A DNA stretch of 64,000 bases from Populus alba (Eukaryota > Streptophyta > Magnoliopsida > Malpighiales > Salicaceae), in contig NC_133292.1 of the NCBI RefSeq assembly GCF_005239225.2, positions 6,978,985 to 7,042,984 of the forward strand. Reading direction: 5' to 3'. The notes below the pieces were generated by a model that saw only the letters and a program-made list of their open reading frames with translations, was not told the DNA's origin and did not search any database. The position numbers and the translations under genes were made by a program. Shown one piece after another: positions 21,942 through 33,400 of this stretch (position 1 is the first letter of the stretch; every line of letters starts with the position of its first letter).

Positions 21942-21954
21942 TGGTATCAGAGCC
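21942..21954 (+). other. Copia primer binding site (initiator tRNA-Met)
   Basis: TGGTATCAGAGCC starts two bases after the 5' LTR. This is the standard plant primer site complementary to the 3' end of initiator methionine tRNA. Confidence 0.95.
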
Positions 21955-21997
21955 TTTACTGCCTTCTCTCTTTAAACATCTTATAGCAGCAGCTAAG

Positions 21998-24900
21998 ATG
22001 ACAAGCGATGGCAGTTTTGTTCAACCAGCAATTCCTCGCTTCATAGGACACTACGATCACTGGAGCATGCTGATGGAAAACTTCCTCCGATCCAAGGAAT
22101 ACTGGCAGGTAGTCGAGACCGGGGTTTCTGCTGCAGCAGATGATACCAACCTCTCAGAAGAACAACAAAAAATGATAACAGATCAAAGATTGAAAGATTT
22201 GCGAGCAAAGAATTATCTTTTTCAAGCTATCGATCGTTCAATTCTTGAGACTATCCTGGATAAAGGAACTTCAAAGGGAATCTGGGATTCTATGAAGAAA
22301 AAGTTCCAAGGAAATGCAAGAGTAAAACGTGCACAGCTACAGGCTCTGCGCAAGGATTTTGAAATCCTTCACATGAAGGACGGTGAGACCGTCTCTGATT
22401 ACTTTTCCCACACCCTCACTATCACTAACAAACTGAGGTTTCTTGGTGAAACATTGAATGATGTTACTATCATTGAAAAGATCCTGCGATCCATGACTTC
22501 AAAATTTGATTACGTAGTCTGCTCCATTGAGGAATCCAAAGATTTGGACACCATGTCCATTGATGAATTGCAAAGCAGTCTGTTGGTTCATGAGCAGCGC
22601 ATGCACAGTCATGTTGTGGAAGAGCAAGCACTGAAGATTACTCATAACAGTAACAGCAGCACATTTGCTCGTAGCAGCAACACCTTTCATGGAAGGGGAC
22701 GTGGTCGTGGGAGGCAAGGCTTTGACAAATCCCTTGTTGAATGTTTCTACTGCCATGATCTTGGCCATTTCAAGCATGAATGCCCAAAGAAGAGCAAAGA
22801 ACGAGATTCACAAGCTTATTATGTTGAAACCAATGAACCATTATTATTAATGGCTTATGTTGACAATACAGAGAAAATGGAGTATAAGGATTTCTGCTCA
22901 GAATCTGAATTCCTTGAAGTGGATGAATGCAGAGAACCTGAGTCTATTGGAATAGATGAATGCACAATGGAGTTACTTCTAATGGCGCACATTGAGAAGG
23001 CACCTGATGAGACAGCATGGTTCCTGAATTCAGGATGCAGCAATCACATGTCTGGACACAAGGACTTCTTTGCAGAATTGGATGAGAGTTTTCGCAAAAC
23101 AGTTAAGCTAGGGGACAACTCCAGCATTGATGTAATGGGAAAGGGCCGCATCCATCTGCAAGTGAATAACATTCCACAAGTGATCTCAGAGGTATTCTAT
23201 ATTCCTAACTTGAAAAACAACCTGCTGAGCATTGGCCAATTGCAGGAAAAAGGCTTGGCCATTCTGTTTCGATACAATAAGTGCAAAGTGTATCACCCTG
23301 AGAGAGGACTCATCATCGAAACAGCCATGACTATTAACAGAATGTTTGTTCTTCTAGCAAAGATCCAACTTCATGATCAAAACTGCTTTCTGACTCCAGA
23401 ACAGAACTTGGATTATCTTTGGCACTATCGGTATGGTCATTTGAGTTTTAGTGGCCTGCAAACTCTACAACAAAAGCAGATGGTTCATGGATTGCCACAG
23501 CTGAGATGTTCTACACTAACATGTGAGGACTGTGTACTGGGCAAACAACACAGAAACTCATTTCCACGAGAAAGCATGTGGCGAGCATCTCAGCCTCTTC
23601 AACTGCTCCATGCAGATATATGTGGACCAATTTCTCCTATCTCCAACAGTCACCAACGATATCTTCTAACCTTTATTGATGACTGTAGCAGGAAACTTTG
23701 GGTGTTCTTCTTGACAGAGAAGTCAGCTGCCTTCAAACATTTCCAGCTGTTCAAGATAAAGATTGAAAAGGAAGTTGGCATCAGCATCAGGGGATTACGT
23801 ACTGACAGGGGTAGGGAATTCACATCAAACGAATTCTCTGAGTTCTGCACAACCAATGGCATCCATCGCCAACTCACTGCAGCCTTCACTCCTCAGCAAA
23901 ATGGCGTGGCAGAGAGGAAGAATCGCACAATTATGAACATGGTTCGCAGCTTGCTCACTAGTAGGCAGGTTCCCAAAACATTTTGGCCGGAGGCTGTAAA
24001 CTAGGCAGTGCATGTTCTTAACCGAAGCCCCACATTTGCAGTGCGTAACAAGACACCAGAGGAGGCATGGAGTGGCACAAAACCATCTGTTGCACATTTT
24101 CGAGTATTTGGGTGTGTCTCTTATGCTCATATACCAGACAACAAACGAACAAAGTTGGATAGTAAAAGCTTAAAATGTGTTCTGCTGGGAGTGAGCAAGG
24201 AATCCAAGGCTTACCGCCTGTATGACCCTCTTTCTCACAAGATAATTATCAGTCGTGATGTTATCTTTAAAGAGGAGGATAGCTGGCCCTGGAGTGAAGA
24301 TCATGCAGCAGCAATTCAGGCATCTCTTGAATGGGGGGACGAAGATATAAACACTGACAGTGGCCAGAATGAAGCTGTAAACAACAATGATATCCCTGCT
24401 AAGAATTGTCATGCCAAGGATAATGCAAGTGGATTTGCTAATGGTGATTATCATGTTGGCAGTACAAGTGGATCCACTAATATTGATCATCATGGTGACG
24501 GTCCAGAAGGAGATTTAGAGCAGCATCAAACAATCAATGCACATACAAATGCTGAGATTGACAATGTTCCCAGTCCTGCTATGAGACGTTCACGACAGCC
24601 ACCATCATGGTTACAGAACTATGACAGTGGGGAAGGTTTGTCTGATGAAGATCATCAAGGTGATTTTGCTCTATTTGTTGATGCAGATCCTTTATCTTAT
24701 GAAGATGCAGCTCGTAGCAATAAATGGAGATGTGCAATGGAGACTGAAATTGCTGCTATCAAGAAAAACAACACATGGGATCTCACCGATCTTCCTCATG
24801 GCGCAACAATTGTTGGAGTAAAATGGATATATAAAACTAAGCTAAATGAACATGGAGAAGTCGATAAATATAAAGCTCGTCTCGTTGCCAAAGGATACAC

Positions 24901-26230
24901 GCAACGACATGGCATCGATTACACAGAGGTATTTGCTCCTGTGGCTCGTATGGACACGATAAGACTAATACTTGCTCTAGCTGCTCAAAAGGGGTGGTCC
25001 TTGTTCCAGTTAGATGTCAAGTCTGCTTTTCTTCATGGTGAGTTGAATGAGGAGGTGTATGTTGAACAACCCCCTGGTTATGTAGTTAAAGGAGAAGAGA
25101 ACAAAGTGTATCGCTTACGAAGAGCATTGTATGGGCTGAAACAAGCTCCAAGAGCATGGTACAGCCGCATTGAAGCCTATTTTCTGAAGGAAGGATTTGA
25201 GAAGTGTCCCTATGAACACACTTTGTTCATCAAGAAAGCATCAAACGGTACCTCCTTACTGCTTGTATGTCTGTATGTAGATGACCTCATCTTTACCGGA
25301 AATGATGAAACATTGTTCATCTCTTTCAAATGTTCCATGATGAAGGAATTTGATATGACGGATCTGGGCAGAATGCGGTATTTTCTTGGTTTAGAAATAT
25401 TGCAACGAGCTGATGGTATTTTCATTTGTCAAAGGAAATATGCTCAGGAGGTGTTGGAACGATTTAATATGGCTGGGTGCAATGCTGTATCTAATCCTAT
25501 AGTTCCAGGATTCAAGCTAGCTACAGATTCTGGGGGCATGACAATCAACAGCACTCAGTACATGCAAATGATAGGTAGTTTGATGTATTTAACATCCACT
25601 AGACCTGACATTATGTTTGTTGTAAATCTGCTCAGTCGATATCTAGCACATCCTACAGAAATCCATCTTCAAGCAGTCAAGAGAGTACTTCGTTATATCA
25701 AGGGGACTCTCGCATATGGCATCCTTTATAAATCAAGTGGCAATGCAGAACTACTTGCCTACACCGACAGCGATTACGCAGGAGATTTGGAGGACAGAAA
25801 AAGCACATCAAGTTTTCTATTTGTACTAAGTTCTGGAGTTGTATCTTGGTCATCAAAGAAACAACCTGTTGTCACACTCTCCACCACTGAAGCCGAGTTC
25901 ATTGCTGCTGCCTCTTGTGCTTGTCAGGCTGTGTGGTTGAGAAGAATGTTGGAAAAACTCAATCATACCTCAGCTGGAACTACGATAGTATACTGTGATA
26001 ATAGTTCTACTATTAAACTCTCCAAAAATCCAGTCATGCATGGTAAAAGCAAGCATATTGATGTTCGCTTCCACTTTCTTCGTGACTTAACTCGTGATAA
26101 AGTGATAACTCTGCTGCACTGTCGCTCTCAAGACCAATTAGCTGATATCATGACCAAACCACTGCCACGAATTGTTTTTGAGAGGCTGCGCATGTTGATG
26201 GGGGTCTGTGAAGATCCAGAAGTAAACTGA
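21998..26230 (+). pseudogene. Copia gag-pol polyprotein, interrupted by one in-frame stop
   Basis: One frame of 1411 codons runs from the ATG at 21998 to the stop at 26230. It carries in order: gag, a CCHC zinc knuckle from residue 249, a protease region with NSGCS at 344-348, a pre-integrase zinc region, the integrase core, reverse transcriptase with YVDD at 1093-1096, and RNase H, the Copia order of integrase before reverse transcriptase. Two lesions are visible: a TAG at 24002-24004 (codon 669), late in integrase, and Asn where the protease family has its catalytic Asp (residue 344). Reading frame is kept on both sides of the stop. With both lesions this copy should be unable to process or move by itself, but its RNA could still be mobilised by a relative. 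Confidence 0.93.
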
Positions 26231-26245
26231 AATTGATATCTTCAG

Positions 26246-26259
26246 TTTAAGGGAAGGAA
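26246..26259 (+). other. Copia polypurine tract
   Basis: TTTAAGGGAAGGAA directly precedes the TG of the 3' LTR. Confidence 0.85.
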
Positions 26260-26458
26260 TGTTAACATTCGTAGCTGATGACTCAGCACTGATGACTCAA
26301 CATTTCTGTTTTCTATTTTCTGTTAGTTTGTTAGCCAACAGTTTCCTAGTCTGTTATTCGGTTATTCTGTTATAACCATCACTTGCTGCATGGCTATATA
26401 TAGTCATGAGAATAATAATAAACGTAAGACTTTTGGCTTCTGAAAACTGTAGTTCACA
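26260..26458 (+). repeat. Copia 3' LTR
   Basis: This 199-bp repeat matches 21741-21939 except for three single-base differences (in the second bZIP-like repeat, in the TAGTCAT(C/G)AG segment after the TATA box, and near the 3' end). It ends in CA and is followed by the target duplication GTAAA. Confidence 0.93.
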
Positions 26459-26463
26459 GTAAA

Positions 26464-28566
26464 TACCTTATTTACAATGTTTTATTTTTTTTTACTTATT
26501 CAATTTGACATATTTGTATGCCATGTAAATGCATATAAAGTTCAATCAGCTCATTTTATATGTTTATCACTTCTCTGCTCAAACCAGTGTTTAATGCATC
26601 AAGAAATATTTACCGTCACTCGTGTATAAAAAAAGAGCTAAAAACCTGTAACGAGAAGGAAAATGCCATGCTTGCAAACAAATTATAATGACATGCCTAC
26701 AAAATCGCCTCTCCCGCATTGTTTTTTAATGATATAAATCAAACAAATGCATTATTATATATCTTTGTGCTACAATGATACAAAAAAATCGCCTCTACAG
26801 CATTGCTTTTTTTTATTATATATTAACGTCAGTTATCAGATAATTTACATGTACTTCAATTAATTCTATAAGTTCTAAAGTTAATAATCATATAAATTTT
26901 TAGTGATCTTAAAAAGACTCGACCATATAAATTTCCATGAGCTCTTTTTTTATATATATTTGCTGGCTTTTTATTTTTTATTTTTTATTATTTGTTTTTT
27001 GTTTTTGTAATTTTCTTTTTTCTTCTCTGTTTTTTTTTTTTAATATATCTCTCTTTGGGCTACTTTTTAGCTAGTCCCCTCAATATTGGACTACTTAAAA
27101 GAAAATATACAAAAAATTAAAAAGGAAAGTGCAACTCGTTATATTGAAAAAATCAAGCTAAACCTTTTTATAATAATATAATAATAATGAATAATGATCT
27201 TTCTGATAACAAATAATATCTCTATGAATATCATCAAAAGCTCACTGAAGTTTTCAGTTATAATTGCCCGAAATATAACTTTTTCTGCACATCACGCACC
27301 CAATTGAGCTCAACACCAGTATACTATAAATTAACAGGAAACGAGTCACACCGTCAAATTTATGAAAAATATCAATTATTTAAAATTGTCAAAAAGCATC
27401 AATTTCTTTCAGCCAGTTAAAAACACCCGCCACAACCTGCCATGTAGACATCAAAGCCTTATCCCAAGGACAAAATATCTTAACAAAGTAGAACTTTTTA
27501 AAACAAATTAAATCTAGACTTTAAAATCTAAAAAATATTTTTTCCCAAAGTATGAAATCTTAAGAATTAGGAATAAAATCGGAAAAATTCAATATTTTTC
27601 AAAAGTTCTCGAGAAATTTAAAAATTAATTATTTTTTAAAAAGGCTTAAACTGTTTAAAATGTTCAATAAATAAATAAAATCTAATTTTTTCCAAGAAAA
27701 AAATCCAGAATTCCTCACCATTGAATTTTTGAAAATTTTCAAGAAATAAAAAAACTCCACTCTTAAAAAACAATAAACCAAATGATGAGAAATTTTTATT
27801 TTTTTATTACTATATATTTACATTTTTCAATATGAAATATTTTTTTCTTGAACATTTTTTAAAGTTTATTATTCAACAATTCAAACTTTTTATTCCTTAA
27901 ATTTTGAAAATCTTATTTTCTTTTGAAAATATTTTCACAAATCTTAATGGATAATTATATATTTTAGAAATATGTTTCTAAGAATTCCCAAAATTTATTT
28001 TTATCTCTTAAGCATTTCAGAGATTTTGTTTTTCTAAAATAAATTAACCTCTCAACGTATTAATTTTTCAAAAATAATGACTGAATTAAATTTTAAATTT
28101 TCTCTTTCCTTTCGTTTTTTACGTTTGATCGTTAGAAAAATTAACTATTTTGATTAGATATTAAGAGAAGATTAAGATTTCCTAAACCCAAAGTCAGTCA
28201 AGAAATAAACATTTTCCAAAATGCTTAAGAAATTATTTATATTTATATTTTTTTTTAAAATAGCAATTTATAAGAATTTTCGCTATTTAATTTTTTGTTA
28301 TTTGAATTTTTCCAACATGAAATAAAATTTATTCTTAAAATTTTGAGAAACAAATTGTTGGAATTCTAATTCTTCATTTCTTAATCTTTGAAAATCTTAA
28401 CGTTTTAGTTTTGGAATATTTTCACAGATTTTAATGGATAAATATTTTCAAAAGAATTTTTGAGGATTTAAAAAATATGTTTTTATCTCTTAAATATTTA
28501 TGAAAATTTCTTTATTAAAAGAAATTAGCCTTCTTAATTACCACTTCAAAACATTTTTTTTTTCAA

Positions 28567-28604
<38 letters not shown>

Positions 28605-30300
28605 TAAGATAGTAAACTGATAATGTTATCACAACTATATGATATGATGTATTGTTTTGCATAAATGCTAGTGGTATTGTCAAAAAACTGTTTTAGCTAT
28701 TTTAAGTTAGATGAGATTTTAATATTTTATTTATATTATTATTTAACATATTTTATCAAGTAAAAGTTTTTGATTTTAAAATTTATACAGATTCACATTA
28801 ATTTATACTTAATTTTAATTAAATAAATAAAAATAATAGAATTCGAACTCGTGACTGTCTGATAATTAAAACTTTTTATTTTATCCAACATTTTAAGTTA
28901 TTAAATAAAATTTAAAAATATAATTTATATTATTCTTTATTTTTTTTTCCAAAGTAGCAAAGCAATGGCTTAGATGTTCAAACTTCGACTTTTCCGCACA
29001 TGCTGCAAGTATTATAGATCCCTCGGAAATGTAAAAGATTTTATGATTAATATCAATTGTGTGTGCATACGAAGATATTTAACAATGCATTCTTTTTTAA
29101 GGATACAATCACTTCCACCTTGAGTAAGAAAGAAGCACCGTTTGAGGGTAAGATCATCACATCGATCAGCATTTTCAGGTGAGAGATTCCTGGCCAAGCA
29201 AACAGCACCCGATACAGAGACAATTGATGTGCGAATCCGCTCTCTACCAGGAAATATCGACATGCGTCCAGCTACTAGAAATAAAATGCGCATCACCTTT
29301 TATCAGGCTTCTCCAAACATATCATCACAAAATTCAACCTTTCGTTTTCAGTGTTGTCTCGCATTGATGCCACGAACAGAGATGGGTACTTTCCTAGAAA
29401 GCCCTCGAGCAGAATGGAGAAAGAGGCTGTGTGTTGCCTCTTGAGGAGAACAGTATGGAAGGTAGTGGTGTAGCTATCAAGATTTAGGTACGCGAACAGC
29501 TGCAGAAGTGAGTGGCAGTATACGTGCCAGCAGACCAAAAAGCTTTCAAGAATTGAAATATAATCTATTGTTTCAGTGAATATATATATTCGTTAAATAT
29601 CCGGTAGCTAAATTATTTCTTTAAATATATTTTATAACAATATAAACAATTAACAGTCTAGATTTGATGGTGAAAATGAAGTTAGTTCAAATTAACAGTT
29701 TAGATCTATATGTAAAAATGAAGGATGAAATTATGAAATATTTAAATGGATTATGAAAAAACTTAACTTTATTGTATTTATGTCTGTCTTCTCTGTTCCT
29801 CAGGGATAGATAATACATTAAAACTATTTTTTGTCTCCATTTTCATAAACAAACGCGTTTTTATCCTAATTGTTCCTGTTTTATTATTTTTTTAAAAAGT
29901 CAACTACTATCTAAGTCAATTCACCCTCATTTTACACGACCTTGTTTCAGAATCTAAACAATCCAATTACCTCCTCCTCTTCATCTATACACTACTGATC
30001 TCTTCTTCGTTTTACTATTAAGCTTTGGTACAGCACTTGTTCACTTGCATAAGAGGGAGACTTGCTTTGATTTATGTACCGAAGCAAAACAGTGATTGGT
30101 TGCTGATTCAAGAGAAGCAATACAGTGAGAGAGAAACCTCGCCTTTGAATCATCGTTATTGCTCCGTTTAAAGTCAACCCCCTCCCCCCCTCTAAAGTCT
30201 AACCTAGACCCACCGGGCCATCAACTTCCCGTGAACAGACCTAGTTTTCGGAACTAAATACGGCCCAAGGATTTAAAAGCCCAAGACCAATATCTATTTG
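26464..30300. other. AT-rich intergenic DNA upstream of clathrin gene
   Basis: No gene is supported. About 27800-28050 and 28265-28515 form a diverged direct repeat, each with TTTTCAC, TTAATGGATAA and TTTTTATCTCTTAA in the same order. An (AT)n run is at 28570-28603. A TRIM-like element in minus orientation lies at 28689-28945. A less AT-rich block at 29000-29540 has open frames on both strands but no recognised protein. Confidence 0.6.
28689..28945 (-). mobile_element. Diverged TRIM-like element, minus strand
   Basis: Two short terminal direct repeats (about 28689-28748 and 28882-28945), each holding TTTATATTATT on the plus strand, flank an interior that on the minus strand reads GTCACGAGTTCGAATTCTA and then TTTATTTAATTAAAATTAAG. 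The interior matches that of the better preserved TRIM-like element in KUP1 intron 1 (55179-55471). Ends are approximate. Confidence 0.55.
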
Positions 30301-30411
30301 GTACAATGGAGATCTACGTCAACGTACAACCCAACTGAATCGCATTTTAGCTCGTCGAATCAAGGAGGAAGAAACACAGACCCGTTTTTAACCGATCCAC
30401 AAAGGAACACA

Positions 30412-30440
30412 CACTCTCTCTCTCCCCCTCTCTCTCTGGT
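30412..30440 (+). promoter_or_regulatory. Pyrimidine patch in the clathrin gene leader
   Basis: A CT-repeat run lies 33-61 bp before the clathrin ATG. Such Y patches are common near transcription starts and in leaders of plant housekeeping genes. No TATA box is evident upstream. Confidence 0.5.
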
Positions 30441-30472
30441 TTCTGATCTTGAAACCTCCGATCCAGGGCACC

Positions 30473-33400
30473 ATGGCTGCTGCCAATGCCCCAATCACCA
30501 TGAAAGAGGCTCTAACGGTAATATCCTCAACATTCTCTCTCTAGATCTGTGATTCCACTAGATTTTTTTTTTGAAATACAAGTCTTCGTGCTGATTTTTA
30601 TTTTGTTTGATTTGTTGTTGAATTGTTAGTTGTCGACCCTCGGTATCAACCCACAGTTCATAAACTTCACGCATGTGACTATGGAATCAGAGAAGTACAT
30701 ATGCATCAGAGAAACGGCGCCACAGAACAGCGTGGTTATTGTCGACATGAGCATGCCTATGCAGCCTCTAAGAAGGCCTATCACTGCCGATTCCGCCTTG
30801 ATGAATCCTAATTCTCGAATTCTCGCTCTCAAAGGTATTTTTATAACACATAATGCAATCATTTTTTTCTATCTAAATTGATCTGCTTATTTTCCAGTGA
30901 ATACAAGAGAACTTTATTTGTTATTTGTTAATAATTGCAATAATAGAAATAATTGTGGCCTTAATCCTTGTCTAATGGTTAATGAATCTCGGTGTTTTGA
31001 TTGGAAGCTCAACTGCCGGGAACTACGCAGGATCATTTGCAGATATTTAATATAGAACTGAAAGCGAAAGTGAAATCTCATCAAATGCCTGAGCAGGTTT
31101 CAATGTTTGAAATATTGATTTGATTTCCTACTTAACTTTTAGAATGCTAGTCTAAATTGTGGTATTCATGGTGTGTATGTGCTATAGGTTGTGTTTTGGA
31201 AGTGGATTAGCCCTAAGATGCTGGCCCTGGTAACTCAGACTTCAGTTTATCACTGGTCAATTGAAGGCGAGCATATTTTAACCTTCATGTTCTCAAGATT
31301 TTGCGACTTTCTTGTTTTTATTCCTCTTTGTTTATGATTTTATCATACTTGCAGGTGATTCGGAGCCTGTGAAGATGTTTGATAGAACAGCTAATCTACA
31401 AGGCAATCAGATAATCAACTATCGATGTGATCCTTCAGAAAAGTGGCTGGTCCTCATTGGAATTGCTCAAGGTCCTCCAGAGGTGTGTCATGCAGGCTTC
31501 TCCTATTTACATTTAGTAATTTATTAATTAATGTATTCATGATAGCACCATTCATGTTAGTGGCTCCATTGAGTTTTGCCATGTTATAAGAATTTATAAG
31601 TTGGATTTTAGTTAGCGAAATGGCTGTTAGGTGCTTCACATGCTTTCTTGGTAAATCTTGATTTGCAAACTTACTGTACTCATGCCCTTTTTTTATGCTA
31701 AAATTGGATGCTTCTGATGCGAAATTTTTTCTTGGACCTGGCCAAATAATATTTTGGGCTCTCAACTTATTTATCTCCCTTTTTTGTTGTTTGCTATGCT
31801 CACTTCTTATAAATTGTATGGAAAACTTGGCATTTTCTCATTGCATTGGGAACTATTTAGCGATGATACACTATGCTTGTTGTTAAAATGTTTCTACGTG
31901 TAAAAGATTTGGTTGCTTGCACAATTCCTGAGACCGAAGTGGCTCAAAGCTTCACTTTTTGATAATTTGATACTTCCCAGAATAATGCACTGTTTTATGC
32001 CTAACTTATCTTGCTTATGAGAACTGCCTTGGTTAAATGTTTCCTCGTTCATGACTTTGAATACAGTTTTCCTCTAGTGTATGACATGAGAGCTTGCATG
32101 TTTCCCGTCAGACAACAGTTTGCTGTGTTTGAATGTTGTCCATAATAGGTAGAAACTCATTTGGACCATGGTTTTTATTAGTACTAAATTTGTTGGCCCT
32201 GCTTTTAACTTTAAGTTGCTCCTATAGTGTCAAGACATTGTGGTTATTTCTAGAGCTTCTCCTTCTTCTTTTTCTGTAGACAGGAAAGAATGTTATTAAA
32301 AGTATAATTGCCCAGTCTTTAATCTGTTAATTTACAGTAACCATTTGTGTTTTGCTTGTTCTTTTCCCAGTTTTTTTTGGTGTATTAGGTATGGCAATTA
32401 CTATGTAAGATGGCATATTTTGTCTTCTCCTTTGTTTTAAAGCTTACATATTTATTTTTTAGATTGTGAAATGCTCCTTTATGATCGATATTGCACCTAC
32501 CTTGATGATTGCAGAGTTTTAAAATTCGTCCAGAGATTTCAACAGCGTTAATAATATCTAATATTTGTTGCAGAGGCCACAATTGGTCAAAGGGAATATG
32601 CAGCTTTTCTCTGTGGATCAGCAGCGTAGTCAGGCTCTTGAAGCACATGCTGCGTCATTTGCCACATTTAAAGTGTGATGTTAATCCTCAATTTTGTTTC
32701 ATTTTGTAGATTCTATTTTTTAAATAGTAATTTTCTAATCTAGTTGCTCCTAGTATTGTTATTTAATTATACTTGTTTGCTTCTTTTCCAGGTTGCAGGA
32801 AATGAAAGCCCTTCAACCCTTATCTCTTTTGCATCAAGGTCGTTTAATGCTGGACAACTAACATCAAAGTTGCATGTTATTGAACTTGGTGCTGTGCCAG
32901 GTCATTTACTTTTCTTTGGCTTCTTTAGCCATATGCACATCATATGCAGTGTAATTGTGTCTTGGTTTCATTTGTTTGCTTTTATGCTGTGTCAAAGGAA
33001 GTTTTGGGCTTGGTGATACTAGAAGCATGTTGCTATGACTTTTCATACTGGCTTTCGGTGAAATCTGTTGGATACTGATTGTGCTATTGTCTATCAGGCA
33101 AACCTTCATTTACCAAGAAGCAAGCAGACCTGTTCTTTCCACCAGACTTCGCTGATGATTTTCCTGTGTCAATGCAGGTAAAGCATTTTTTTTTTATCAG
33201 GATTAGTAATGCTCCTGATAGGGTCACCGAAAGCTAAAATTTGTTTATTTTTATTTTGTGACAGATATCCCAAAAGTATGGCTTAATATATGCGATCACA
33301 AAGCAAGGACTTCTATTTGTTTATGACTTAGAGACTGCCAGCGCAATTTATAGAAATCGAATCAGTCCAGATCCTATATTTTTGACTACTGATGCTTCTT

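Larger units (their letters stand above)
21741..26458 (+). mobile_element. Ty1/Copia LTR retrotransposon, nearly intact
   Basis: Two 199-bp LTRs, a primer site, a gag-pol frame and a polypurine tract are present in canonical Copia order. The 5-bp duplication GTAAA flanks the element at 21736-21740 and 26459-26463. The LTRs differ at three positions (about 1.5 percent), including the last-but-one base of the 5' LTR, so insertion is fairly recent. It lies about 100 bp outside the Tat/Ogre-like element, not inside it. Confidence 0.95.

Noticed and set aside
29012..29538. Antisense open frames of 94 and 81 codons in a less AT-rich block
   Set aside because: The text looks protein-like in places, but I recognise no family, the two frames are offset and the plus strand is also open; it could be a decayed gene fragment, which I cannot support.
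30306..30338. 10-codon uORF upstream of the clathrin start
   Set aside because: It lies 135 bp or more before the ATG and the transcription start is unknown; such short uORFs are common by chance.
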